This document shows, piece by piece, positions 1 to 8,900 of a DNA stretch of 44,311 nucleotides. The position numbers and the translations under genes were made by a program. The number at the start of each line of letters is the position of its first letter. The first letter of the stretch is position 1. The stretch is from Candidatus Moranbacteria bacterium GW2011_GWE2_36_40. Lineage in GTDB: Bacteria > Patescibacteriota > Minisyncoccia > Moranbacterales > GWC2-37-73. A model generated the notes under the pieces. The model was given only the letters and a program-made list of their open reading frames with translations. It searched no databases and was not told the DNA's origin. Location: the NCBI GenBank assembly GCA_000991645.1, contig LBRX01000002.1, forward strand, positions 1 to 44,311, written 5' to 3'.

Positions 1-2
1 TG

Positions 3-71
3 GTGGCAACTGCTAGAAAGTTTTTAAGGTTTATGCACGCTCATTATTTCAGAGAAATGCAAACAGTATAA
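3..71 (+). CDS. C-terminal end of an unidentified upstream ORF (partial)
   Basis: One frame is open from the window edge to a TAA at 69-71 and would encode a basic, aromatic tail (about 22 residues, ending HAHYFREMQTV). The 'TARKFLRFMHAHYF' style resembles the ends of some transposases such as IS110, but this is too little sequence for a family call. A second frame also reads briefly from the edge, so even the reading frame is uncertain. Confidence 0.25.
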   Translation: MATARKFLRFMHAHYFREMQTV

Positions 72-98
72 TTTGACAAGTTACTATAATAGGACTCT

Positions 99-165
99 GT
101 CTTGAGTACAAGACATCTCTCCTTAACAAAGGAGAGAAAGATATTGAAGAAAACTATCGTATGCC
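99..165 (+). repeat. Two-hairpin repeat element, copy 1
   Basis: The element has a first hairpin TGTCTTG/CAAGACA around GAGTA and a second hairpin CTCTCCTT/AAGGAGAG, followed by ATTGAAGAAA and TATGCC. A second copy lies at 16277-16344 with paired base changes in both stems (TGTCATG/CATGACA and CCTCTCCTT/AAGGAGAGG). The last bases of copy 1 include the start codon of the next gene at 161. Confidence 0.7.
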
Positions 166-496
166 AACAAAAACAAAACAAACCAGTCACTCGCGAGCGA
201 CTGGTCAAAATAAAAAAGAAACAAAAAGCACTGATTGGAAAGGTTTGGTGCAAGGATTTGTTGGTAACATGCTTGAGCAATTGAATGAAAATGTGACAAA
301 TCGTGTTCACGCTTGGACAAAACAAATGAAACGAAGAGCAATTGGCGGGGTTGTGATGGTCCTTGGTGCTTCATATTTGCTGACGGGCATTTCATCTTAT
401 GCGGAATCAACATTAGGAAAAAATATTCCAGGACTTGGTTATATGGCAATCGGAACAGTTGCGTTGTTAATAGGCTACTTAGTTAGTAGGAAATAA
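161..496 (+). CDS. Small two-helix membrane protein, hypothetical
   Basis: This 111-residue protein has a basic, polar N-terminus (about 1-60) and two hydrophobic segments at roughly 65-82 and 92-108, ending in SRK, so an inner-membrane hairpin protein is likely. The organisation (amphipathic N-half, two TM helices, short tail) resembles phage-holin-superfamily-III/YqjE-type small membrane proteins, but no diagnostic motif is visible. ATG 161 is the first start and has no SD. A near-perfect palindrome (ACCAGTCACTCG and its complement, 182-205) is translated within the first residues and may be an inserted repeat. The next gene, also small and lysine-rich with a glycine-rich end, may be functionally linked; YqjD/YqjE-like genes are paired in other bacteria. 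Confidence 0.7.
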   Translation: MPTKTKQTSHSRATGQNKKETKSTDWKGLVQGFVGNMLEQLNENVTNRVHAWTKQMKRRAIGGVVMVLGASYLLTGISSYAESTLGKNIPGLGYMAIGTVALLIGYLVSRK

Positions 497-517
497 AAAT
501 AATTAATAATAAAAAAT

Positions 518-552
518 CCTAGTTAAATAGTATGGAATACCATAATTTAACC
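518..552 (+). repeat. GTTAAAT/ATTTAAC palindromic element, copy 1
   Basis: Outer arms GTTAAAT and ATTTAAC enclose an inner stem TATGG/CCATA with loop AATA. Unlike the other copies it is not followed by GGGTAAAC. A separate small hairpin CTAGAC/GTCTAG follows at about 561-577. Confidence 0.8.
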
Positions 553-597
553 AGCCTCGACTAGACGTCAAGTCTAGGCGGGCGGGACAAGAACAAC

Positions 598-900
598 ATG
601 AACAAAAAACAAATTCACCCTGTTAAATCCGCCAAAAGCGGTGCGAAGCAATTAAACAGGGTAAAAAAAGTTGTGAAAAAAAATGTGGAAAAGGCACAAG
701 CATCAGGAGCTGAACTTCAAAAAATGGCTCTTAAGGAATATGACAAAATCAAAAAACAAATGGATGCAACTTCAAAAAAAGTTGAAGTTTATGTGAAAAA
801 GAATCCAGCTAAAGCCGCAGCAATCTCTGCCGGTATCGGTATGGCTCTCGGCGCAGTCGCCGGAATCCTGGCTGCTGGAGGAGAAAAGAAGAAGAAATAA
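598..900 (+). CDS. DUF883/YqjD-like small protein with C-terminal glycine-zipper anchor
   Basis: This 100-residue lysine-rich protein has a helical, coiled-coil-like middle (about 22-72) followed by KKNPAKAAAISAGIGMALG and a hydrophobic Gly/Ala segment ending EKKKK. This is the architecture of the ElaB/YqjD/DUF883 family: a cytoplasmic helical domain and a C-terminal single-pass anchor, reported in E. coli to associate with ribosomes in stationary phase. Family membership is by architecture only. Residues 6-23 (HPVKSAKSG...LNRVK) are encoded by a palindromic repeat of the GTTAAAT/ATTTAAC family (617-665) inserted in frame, so the N-terminus may be acquired. No SD precedes ATG 598. A nested inverted repeat follows the stop (901-951). 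Confidence 0.7.
   Translation: MNKKQIHPVKSAKSGAKQLNRVKKVVKKNVEKAQASGAELQKMALKEYDKIKKQMDATSKKVEVYVKKNPAKAAAISAGIGMALGAVAGILAAGGEKKKK
617..665 (+). repeat. GTTAAAT/ATTTAAC palindromic element, copy 2, inside a coding region
   Basis: CCCTGTTAAAT is followed by an inner stem CCGC/GCGG and then ATTAAACAGGGTAAA. It is read in the same frame as the copA copy at 31362-31408: both encode a PVK...NRV peptide. Confidence 0.8.
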
Positions 901-951
901 CCTGTCGCTCACGAGACACGTCACTCACGAATGACATGTCGAGCGACGGGT
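901..951 (+). repeat. Nested inverted repeat after the DUF883-like gene
   Basis: Outer arms CCTGTCGCTC and GAGCGACGGG and inner arms GACACGTCA and TGACATGTC can form a long hairpin directly after the stop codon. Core words (GTCGCTC, CACTCACGA) resemble the palindrome at 182-205. There is no T-run, so it is a repeat or processing hairpin rather than an obvious terminator. Confidence 0.55.
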
Positions 952-1030
952 TAAACCAGTTAGTCAAGACTGACAGGTTAAGGTTCATATAACATAAAAC
1001 ATAGAACACGAAGCAAAATACAAAATTAAA

Positions 1031-1063
1031 AAAGCCTGCTCTGTTTCGATGGTGCAGGCTTTT
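1031..1063 (+). terminator. Intrinsic terminator
   Basis: GCCTGC (1034-1039) pairs with GCAGGC (1054-1059), flanked by an A-run and TTTT. It ends the upstream small-gene unit. The TTG at 1062 lies inside it, which argues against that codon as the start of the next gene. Confidence 0.75.
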
Positions 1064-1088
1064 GCTGTGGAATAAAAAATGTTATTAT

Positions 1089-1829
1089 ATGGATATGGAT
1101 AAAGAAGAATTTATTAAAAATAGTAGAGATTGGATTAAAACAAATAAAAAAGAAATTATCAAAAAATTTGCTAATGATATTTTGCCAATCCCAAATGTTA
1201 AGCCTTTTGTGATATTTATGGCTGGATCTCCAGGGGCAGGCAAGACAGAAACTTCAAAAAACTTCATCACTGAATTTGAACAATTATATTATAGTAAATC
1301 AGGAAAGAAACATCCTTCAATTCATGTAGTAAGAATAGACCCTGATGAAATAAGAGAAATGATTCCTGGTTATGATGGAGCGAATGCAGAATTGTTTCAA
1401 GGTCCGGCTTCGCTCGGAGTTGAGAAGGTATATGATTATGTTATGAAAAAAGATCTTAGCGTTATTGTTGATGGTACTTTAGCCAGTTATAGTGTTGCAT
1501 ATAAAAATATAGAAATTGCACTGCGAAAAAAAAGAAACGTTGCTATATTTTATGTTTATCAAGACCCCTTAATCGCTTGGAAATTTACCAAGGCAAGGGA
1601 AGATGAGGATGGGAGACATATTTCTAAAGCAAGATTCGTGGAAGCATTTTTTAAAGCAAAAATAAATACTAATAAATTGAAAAAAGAATTTGGTAATAGA
1701 ATTCAAGTTTTCCTAATTATAAAAAACTATAGTAATGCAACTGAAAAGACTGAATTTAACATAGAGAATATTGACAATTATTTGAAAGTTAACTATACTA
1801 AGCAATCATTAATGAAAAAAATATGTTGA
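1089..1829 (+). CDS. Zeta-toxin-like P-loop kinase
   Basis: About 246 residues. The Walker A GSPGAGKTE is at about residue 46, followed by a downstream DPDEIR motif and a DGTLAS strand, the pattern of the zeta toxin/UDP-N-acetylglucosamine kinase family. Known zeta toxins phosphorylate UDP-GlcNAc and block peptidoglycan synthesis; related ATPases act on other small molecules, so the substrate here is not known. ATG 1089 (or 1095) is preferred because the frame's upstream TTG 1062 lies in a terminator. The 3' end overlaps a 59-aa ORF through ATGTTGA, indicating translational coupling. No epsilon-type antitoxin is seen upstream, the usual place for it. There is no clear SD or promoter. Confidence 0.85.
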   Translation: MDMDKEEFIKNSRDWIKTNKKEIIKKFANDILPIPNVKPFVIFMAGSPGAGKTETSKNFITEFEQLYYSKSGKKHPSIHVVRIDPDEIREMIPGYDGANAELFQGPASLGVEKVYDYVMKKDLSVIVDGTLASYSVAYKNIEIALRKKRNVAIFYVYQDPLIAWKFTKAREDEDGRHISKARFVEAFFKAKINTNKLKKEFGNRIQVFLIIKNYSNATEKTEFNIENIDNYLKVNYTKQSLMKKIC

Positions 1830-2002
1830 ATATATTTAAGAAAAAAATTGATAAAAAACTTGATTTTTTTGAATTGCCTTCTGGTGAACAAAAGAAGCTT
1901 ATTAAGCGTGCTGTTAATGGTGCTAATAAGGATCAGATGGAGCTTGTTAAACGGTATGAAAAAAAATATAAAAACCTCGAGTTGCATGAATGTGTGAGAT
2001 AA
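1823..2002 (+). CDS. 59-aa basic helical protein coupled to the zeta-like gene (candidate antitoxin or partner)
   Basis: ATG 1823 overlaps the TGA of the kinase gene (ATGTTGA). The 59-residue product is rich in Lys and is predicted helical throughout (FELPSGEQKKLIKRAVNGAN in the middle, ending ECVR). I do not recognise the family with certainty. Overlap with the kinase gene suggests stoichiometric co-expression, so it may be an antitoxin or regulatory partner, although classical epsilon antitoxins precede zeta and are acidic. Its stop lies 20 nt before the rpoB promoter. Confidence 0.7.
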   Translation: MLNIFKKKIDKKLDFFELPSGEQKKLIKRAVNGANKDQMELVKRYEKKYKNLELHECVR

Positions 2003-2022
2003 TATTTTGAAATTTAGTACTA

Positions 2023-2051
2023 TTGACACTTTTTTAAATCTGTGTTAACTT
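2023..2051 (+). promoter_or_regulatory. Promoter for rpoBC
   Basis: TTGACA at 2023-2028, a 17-nt spacer, and TAACTT at 2046-2051 preceded by TG (extended -10 context). It would start transcription near 2058 and give rpoB a leader of about 300 nt. Confidence 0.6.
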
Positions 2052-2085
2052 ACTTGTACATTCACGACTTAGGATTGAGACTCCA

Positions 2086-2129
2086 CCCTAGTTAAATAGT
2101 CAGCTGGTGCTGAATTTAACGGGGTAAAC
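2086..2129 (+). repeat. GTTAAAT/ATTTAAC palindromic element, copy 3 (rpoB leader)
   Basis: GTTAAAT and ATTTAAC enclose an inner stem TCAGC/GCTGA with loop TGGT, followed by GGGGTAAACTTTTTG. It lies in the untranslated leader of rpoB. Confidence 0.85.
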
Positions 2130-2166
2130 TTTTTGCATTGTTTTTGGGTGAAAACAGCGCACAAAC

Positions 2167-2208
2167 TCCGGTTAAATAGATGGCTACGCCGTATTTAACA
2201 GGGTAAAC
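2167..2208 (+). repeat. GTTAAAT/ATTTAAC palindromic element, copy 4 (rpoB leader)
   Basis: The outer arms are GTTAAAT/ATTTAAC, with an inner stem ATGGC/GCCGT (one wobble pair) and loop TAC, followed by AGGGTAAACTTTTTG. This is the second copy in the leader. The remainder of 2209-2361 holds a small hairpin ATTCTC/GAGAAT (about 2250-2273) and the rpoB SD; no gene is seen. Confidence 0.85.
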
Positions 2209-2361
2209 TTTTTGTCAAATCAGAGCTTTAAAAAGTCTCTGTTTGAAGAATTATTCTCGCAAGTAATGAGAATCAAGGACGCACAAATTTAATAGCCTTA
2301 ATTTAAACTCGCTGCTGAGCTCTTCGCTTTCGGACATTGATCCAAAGCAAGGAGAGAACTG

Positions 2362-5300
2362 GTGAGGGTTGTTTTTATGGTCAAAGAAAAGAAAGCCCTA
2401 AAAGTGAAGGAATCGTACGGTGCGTCTTCCTCGCTGTCTCGAAGAAAGTTTTTCAAAAAACAATTAATGGTGTCATTGCCAAACCTTATTGAAGGTCAAA
2501 TTGATGCCTACCAGTGGTTTTTGGATAGAGGTCTTCGAGAATTGTTTGATGAAATAAATCCTATTGGCGATTTTACTGGCAAGGATTTGGAGCTTTCTCT
2601 CACGGACTATTATCTTGATGAGCCAAAAACAGACGAGCTTACTGCGAAAAATAAAAATATTTCATATGAAGCTCCTCTTCGAGCAAAGGCGCGTTTGACC
2701 ATTAAAAAAACTGGTGAAATAAAGGAGCAAGAGATTTATCTTGGAGACTTTCCTGTGATGACTCCTCGCGGAACATTCATTATTAATGGTGTTGAACGTG
2801 TTGTTGTTTCTCAACTTATCCGTTCTTCTGGAGTTTTCTTTACAATGGAATATTCCAAGGGAAAGAAATTGTTTGGAGCAAAACTTATTCCAAATCGTGG
2901 AGCATGGATAGAAATTGATACAGGTTTGGATGGCGTGCTTAATGTTCGCATTGATCGCAAACGAAAAATACCAGTAACTGCATTGCTGAGGGCTTTTGGT
3001 ATGGAAAAAAATGAGGAAATTTTGAAAGCTTTCGAAGGTGCTGACAATGGAGAAACAAAATTCATTGAAGAATCTTTGGCCAAGGATATTACCAAAACTC
3101 AAGCTGAGGGATATAAGGAAATTTACAAAAGAATTAGACCAGGCGATTTGGCTACACCAGAAAATGCAAAACAATTGGTCAATGGAATGTTTTTCAATTT
3201 TGAAAAATATGATTTTGGATCAGTGGGGCGCTATCGCTTGAATCAAAGACTTTTGATTGATAGACCAGACAATGAAGAAAACAGAATTTTATTGGTGGAA
3301 GATTTGTTGCTTATTATTAAGGAAATTATTCGTCTTAATAATAATCCTCAGGCAATTGCTGATGATATTGATCATCTTGGAAATAGAAGAGTTAGAGGTG
3401 TCGGAGAATTGGTTCAAAACAAACTTCGCATTGGTATGGCTCGCATGGCTCGCAATATTAAAGACAGAATGAGTACTTGTGACATTGAAACAGTTGTTCC
3501 AGGACAACTTATCAACTCTCGTCCAGTTGCTGCTGCAATTAAAGAATTTTTCTCAAGTTCACAACTTTCACAATTCATGGATCAGGTGAATCCCTTGGCT
3601 GAACTTGAACACAAAAGAAGACTTTCAGCGATGGGACCGGGAGGACTTACCAGGGAACGCGCAGGCTTTGAAGTTCGAGATGTGCATCATTCTCATTATG
3701 GAAGAATTTGTCCGATTGAAACTCCTGAAGGTCCAAATATTGGATTGGTTGGACATATGGCATCATATGCCAGAATCAATGATTTTGGATTTTTGGAAAC
3801 ACCTTATATTAAGTTATATAAAGAGATTCCAAATACTGTTGCTGATTTGACAAATAGGGTTTTGAATGAGGATGTGGCTGGTGGAAAGGGTGGAGAATTA
3901 ATCAGTGAAGAATTGGCCAAAAAAATTGCCAAAACTCCTGCCAAGACTATTAAAATCAAACCATATATTTCTGATGAAATTGAATATATAAATGCAACAG
4001 TTGAAGATCGCTGCGTGATTACACATGCTCGTGTTAATGCAGATGAAAATAGGAATATTGTTGATAGAATTGTGGAAGCTCGCGTAAAAGGACATCCTGA
4101 AATGATTGAAACGGATAAGTTGGATTATATGGATGTGAGTGCAAAGCAATGCATCTCAGTTGCAACCTCTCTTATCCCATTTTTGGAACATGATGATGCA
4201 AACCGTGCATTGATGGGTTCAAACATGCAACGTCAAGCTGTTCCTTGTATTGTGCCACAAGCTCCATTTGTTGGAACTGGTATTGAAGACAAGGCTGCTG
4301 CTGATTCGGGACAAGTTGTTCTGGCTTTAAATGATGGAGAAGTTGTGGAAGTTGATGGAGCACACATTACGATCAAAGAAAATGCTCCTATTGGTGCTAA
4401 AAAAGATAATTTCAAGCGTGAATATTGTTTGCAAAGTTTTGCAAAATCAAATGCTTTCACGTCGATGAGTCAATTACCACGAGTTGAAAAAGGTAAAATG
4501 GTAAAAAAGGGTGACTTGTTGGCTGATGGAGCTGCGACAGAAAATGGAGAATTGGCACTTGGACAAAATCCATTGGTGGCTTTTATTCCATGGGACGGAT
4601 ATAACTTTGAAGATGCTATCATTCTTTCAGAAAGACTTTTGAAAGAAGATTGGTATAGTTCAATTCATATTGAGGATTTTTCAATCGACGTGCGCGACAC
4701 AAAGCTTGGGCCGGAGGTTGTGACTCGTGATATTCCAAACATCGGAGAAGAAAGATTGAAGAATCTTGATGAAACAGGAATCATCCGTATCGGAGCAGAA
4801 GTTTCTTCTGGCGATATTCTTTGTGGAAAAATCACTCCAAAAGGAGAAGGAGATCTTACTCCAGAAGAAAGATTGCTTCGCGCTATTTTTGGTGAAAAAT
4901 CTAAGGATGTTAAAGATTCATCTTTGTATCTTCCACATGGAGAGCACGGAAAAGTTGTTGATATTAAAATTCTTTCAAGAGAACAAGGTGACAAACTTTC
5001 AACTGGTGTTATAAAGCAAATTCAAGTTTCAGTTGCTCAACTTCGAAAAGTTTCCGTTGGAGACAAGTTGGCTGGACGACATGGAAACAAAGGTGTGATC
5101 TCACGTATTGCTCCTGTTGAAGACATGCCATATCTTCCAGATGGAACTCCAATTGATGTTATCCTAAATCCATTGGGAGTTATCTCTCGTATGAATATCG
5201 GACAGATTTTGGAAACACATCTTGGATGGGCAGCTCTTAAGCTTGGTTACAAAGCAGCAACTCCTGCATTGGATGGAATCACTGAGGAAGATATTAAGGG

Positions 5301-5811
5301 TGAACTTAAGAAAGCTGGACTTCCTGAAAGTGGAAAGATTAGATTGATTGATGGAAAGACTGGTGAGTCTTTCGATAATGAAACAACTGTTGGTGTTATG
5401 TATATCATGAAATTGAACCATTTGGTGGAAGACAAATTACACATGCGTTCAATCGGACCATATTCATTGATTACCCAACAACCACTTGGAGGAAAAGCTC
5501 AATTTGGAGGACAGCGTTTTGGAGAAATGGAAGTATGGGCACTCGAAGGATACGGCGCAGCATATACATTGCAAGAAATGCTCACAATCAAATCTGATGA
5601 TGTGCTTGGAAGATCAAAAGCATATGAATCAATTATTAAAGGTGAGAAGATAAAGAGTCCAAATATTCCTGCATCATTCCATGTGCTTGTTAATGAGCTC
5701 AAAGGATTGTGTTTGGATGTTGAATTGGTTGATTCCAAAATGAAGGAAGATGAGCATGATGATGAAATTGGTGGATATGACAAGCCAGAAGAAGACGTTG
5801 ATCAAATTTAA
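2362..5811 (+). CDS. rpoB: DNA-directed RNA polymerase subunit beta
   Basis: This 1149-residue beta subunit forms the catalytic core of RNA polymerase with beta-prime. The rifampicin-pocket region (about 398-440) reads SSSQLSQFMDQ, then HKRRLSAMGPGGLTRERAG. The universally conserved C-terminal part (GGKAQFGGQRFGEMEVWALE) is present and followed by a short acidic tail. GTG 2362 is chosen because AGGAG at 2350-2354 is correctly spaced; ATG 2377 is an in-frame alternative. The Asp, His and Ser equivalents of E. coli 516, 526 and 531 are conserved, so rifampicin sensitivity is plausible. The gene is led by a zeta-toxin module rather than rplJ-rplL. It is co-directional with rpoC, with a 112-nt gap containing a repeat. 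Confidence 0.99.
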   Translation: MRVVFMVKEKKALKVKESYGASSSLSRRKFFKKQLMVSLPNLIEGQIDAYQWFLDRGLRELFDEINPIGDFTGKDLELSLTDYYLDEPKTDELTAKNKNISYEAPLRAKARLTIKKTGEIKEQEIYLGDFPVMTPRGTFIINGVERVVVSQLIRSSGVFFTMEYSKGKKLFGAKLIPNRGAWIEIDTGLDGVLNVRIDRKRKIPVTALLRAFGMEKNEEILKAFEGADNGETKFIEESLAKDITKTQAEGYKEIYKRIRPGDLATPENAKQLVNGMFFNFEKYDFGSVGRYRLNQRLLIDRPDNEENRILLVEDLLLIIKEIIRLNNNPQAIADDIDHLGNRRVRGVGELVQNKLRIGMARMARNIKDRMSTCDIETVVPGQLINSRPVAAAIKEFFSSSQLSQFMDQVNPLAELEHKRRLSAMGPGGLTRERAGFEVRDVHHSHYGRICPIETPEGPNIGLVGHMASYARINDFGFLETPYIKLYKEIPNTVADLTNRVLNEDVAGGKGGELISEELAKKIAKTPAKTIKIKPYISDEIEYINATVEDRCVITHARVNADENRNIVDRIVEARVKGHPEMIETDKLDYMDVSAKQCISVATSLIPFLEHDDANRALMGSNMQRQAVPCIVPQAPFVGTGIEDKAAADSGQVVLALNDGEVVEVDGAHITIKENAPIGAKKDNFKREYCLQSFAKSNAFTSMSQLPRVEKGKMVKKGDLLADGAATENGELALGQNPLVAFIPWDGYNFEDAIILSERLLKEDWYSSIHIEDFSIDVRDTKLGPEVVTRDIPNIGEERLKNLDETGIIRIGAEVSSGDILCGKITPKGEGDLTPEERLLRAIFGEKSKDVKDSSLYLPHGEHGKVVDIKILSREQGDKLSTGVIKQIQVSVAQLRKVSVGDKLAGRHGNKGVISRIAPVEDMPYLPDGTPIDVILNPLGVISRMNIGQILETHLGWAALKLGYKAATPALDGITEEDIKGELKKAGLPESGKIRLIDGKTGESFDNETTVGVMYIMKLNHLVEDKLHMRSIGPYSLITQQPLGGKAQFGGQRFGEMEVWALEGYGAAYTLQEMLTIKSDDVLGRSKAYESIIKGEKIKSPNIPASFHVLVNELKGLCLDVELVDSKMKEDEHDDEIGGYDKPEEDVDQI

Positions 5812-5839
5812 TCTATAAACTTTGTAATAAATATCTAAA

Positions 5840-5912
5840 AACCCCTTAACCTCATCCGTCCCGATTGCTATCGGGGCACCTTCTCCTTAAAAGGAGAAGG
5901 GGGGTAGGGAAG
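5840..5912 (+). repeat. CTCCTT/AAGGAG palindromic repeat between rpoB and rpoC
   Basis: Two hairpins lie side by side: CCCGAT/ATCGGG and CCTTCTCCTT/AAGGAGAAGG, flanked by ACCCC and GGGGGGT. The second is the same family as the in-frame insertion in uvrA at 22938-22979. It lies in the rpoB-rpoC mRNA and ends about 10 nt before the rpoC start. Confidence 0.8.
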
Positions 5913-5923
5913 AAATCATTTTT

Positions 5924-8900
5924 ATGGAAAATATTACTAAAGTGAGCGATTTCAATAGCGTCAGACTTCGATTGGCAAGTCCTGACGCAATCATGAACTG
6001 GTCTCACGGAGAAATAACAAAGCCTGAAACAATTAATTATAGAACTCAGCGATACGAAAAAGATGGTCTGTTTTGTGAAAAAATATTTGGACCATCAAAA
6101 GATTGGGAGTGTTATTGCGGAAAGTATAAAAGAATCAGATATAAAGGGATAGTTTGTGATAAATGTGGAGTTGAGGTAACTCGCTCAATTGTGCGTCGCG
6201 AAAGAATGGGTCACATCAAATTGGCTGTGCCTGTTTCGCATATTTGGTTTTTGCGAGGTGTGCCTTCAAAAATTGGCTCAGCTCTTGGACTTGGAGTGCA
6301 GGATTTGGAAAAAGTTATTTATTTTTCTGCCTATATTATTAAGGATGTTAATGAAGCTGAGCGTACACGCGTAATTGATCAATTGGAGCAGGAATATAAA
6401 TCAAAGCAAAAAGAAATTAAGGGCGGAAAAACAGAAAATGAACGTGGGGCAGAGGCAATGCTGGATGAACTTCGTGATCAATATAAAGGTGTTAAAGATG
6501 ACCTTAAAAACTTGAAGCCAATGCAGATTCTTTCTGAGTTGGAATATTTCAATTTGTCATCACGTTTTGGTCAGGTTTTTTCTGCTGGAATTGGAGCTGA
6601 AGCGGTTCGCGCAGTGCTTGAATCAATGGACATCGAAAAGATGATCAAGCATGTTAAAAAAGAATTGGAAAATGAAGATACTGCTGACAAAAAGAAGCTT
6701 TTCAAGCGAATGAAATTGTTCCAAGGTTTCAAAAAAGCTAGTCTTAAACTTGAATGGATGCTTCCAACAGCTATTCCAGTTATTCCACCAGATTTGCGAC
6801 CGATGGTTGCTCTTGATGGAGGACGCTTTGCAACTTCAGATTTGAATGATCTTTATCGTCGTATTATTAACAGGAATAATCGTTTGAAAAAATTGATTGA
6901 TCTTGGTGCTCCTGAAGTTATTACTCGAAATGAAAAAAGAATGTTACAGGAAGCTGTGGATGCCCTTTTTGACAATTCTGCTCGCAAAGGACAATCATCA
7001 GTAGCTGCTTCAACAGGGCAACGAAGACCACTTCGTTCATTGGCTGATGCTCTCAAAGGAAAACAAGGACGTTTCCGTCAAAACTTGCTTGGAAAACGCG
7101 TGGATTATTCTGGACGATCTGTGATTGTGGTTGGACCGCAGCTTAAACTTCATCAAGCTGGTTTGCCGAAGAAGATGGCTTTGGAACTTTTCAAACCGTT
7201 TATTATCAATAAGCTTATTGAAAAAGAATTTGCACATAATGTTAGAACTGCTGGACGAATGGTGGATGCTGAAGCTGAAGAAGCATATGAAATTTTGGAT
7301 GAAATTATTGAGCATCACTACGTGCTTCTCAATCGTGCGCCAACTTTGCATCGCTTGTCTATCCAGGCTTTTCAACCAGTATTGATTGAAGGAAAAGCTA
7401 TTCAGGTTCATCCTATGGTTTGTGCTGCTTTCAATGCTGATTTCGATGGAGATCAGATGGCGGTGCATGTTCCTTTGACTGATCAAGCACGCGAGGAAAG
7501 TGCGAATATCATGCTTTCTTCAAAAAATCTTTTGAAACCTGCTTCTGGAGAACCGATAGCAGTGCCTTCAAAAGATATTGTGCTTGGAATATATTTCATT
7601 ACTCACATCAAGGCAGGAGTAAAAGGAGAGGGAAAGATTTTTGCTACTGATGAAGAGGCTATACTTGCTTACCAAATGGGATTTATTGCAGTTAATGCAA
7701 AAATAAAAGTTGATATTAATGGAGAGATTTTGGAAACTTCTGCTGGAAGAATTATGCTTAATGATATTCTTCCTGAGGAACTACGTTTTGTTAATGAAGA
7801 GTTGACTCAAAAAGAAATCAAGCAATTGGTTGCAAAAATGTTGCGCATGAAGGGACAAGAAGAAACTGCTGCTTTCATTGATCGCATCAAGGCACTTGGA
7901 TTCAAAATGGCTGGACGCTCTGGTATCAGTTGGGGTATGGATGATTTGAAACAATCTCCAGTAAAGAAGGATGCTATGGTAAAAGCTGAAGAAGAAGTTG
8001 CAACAATTAATGGTCAGTATGCTGTAGGACTTCTTACTGAAGAAGAAAGAAAAAATCGTGTTATTGAGATCTGGAATCGAACCAAGAATTTGATTGCTGA
8101 TGACGTTAAGGCCTCTCTTGATAAAGAAGGATCAGTGTATACCATGGTTCATTCAAAAGCTCGTGGATCTGAATCAGTTGTGGTGCAAATGATGGGTATG
8201 AAGGGACTTGTGGCTGGACCAACTGGAGAAACGATTGAATTGCCAGTAAAAAGCTCTTTCAAGGAAGGTTTCAATGTGTTGGAATATTTCATTTCAACTC
8301 ATGGAGCTCGAAAAGGTATGGCTGATACAGCTCTTCGAACTGCGACTGCTGGATATCTAACACGTCGCCTCGTGGATGTTTCTCAGGATATTATTGTTCG
8401 TGATGAAGACTGTGGTGATGTTGAAGGGGCATATATGTATAAAGAAGATTCAGACCGTGTCGGACAAAGTTTTGCAGTTCGCGTGGAGGGAAGATATCTT
8501 GTTGAAGATGTTATTGACCCCGCAACCAAAAAGGTTATCGTGAAAGCTGGCACCATGGCAACCAAGGAAGATGGCTTGGCTGTTGAAACTGCCAATGTTG
8601 AAAAAGTTAAAATTCGAAGCGTGGTAACATGCAAAAGCAAACGAGGAATTTGTCGACATTGTTACGGGATTGACCTTGGACGAAGCGAGTTGGTAAAAAT
8701 TGGACAAGCTGTTGGTGTTGTGGCTGCTCAAGCTATTGGAGAACCTGGAACACAGTTGACTATGCGTACTTTTCATACTGGAGGTGTTGCTGGTGGATCT
8801 GATATTACACAAGGACTTCCACGTGTTGAAGAAATTTTTGAATGCAGACCTCCAAAGGGAGAAGCGGTTATTTCTGAAGTTGATGGAAAAATTGTTGAAA

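Noticed and set aside
1062-1088. TTG 1062 as start of the zeta-like gene
   Set aside because: The codon lies in the T-run of an intrinsic terminator; ATG 1089 or 1095 is a better start.
2662-3174. Long reading frame opposite rpoB
   Set aside because: It is the antisense shadow of a conserved coding region, with no SD or promoter.
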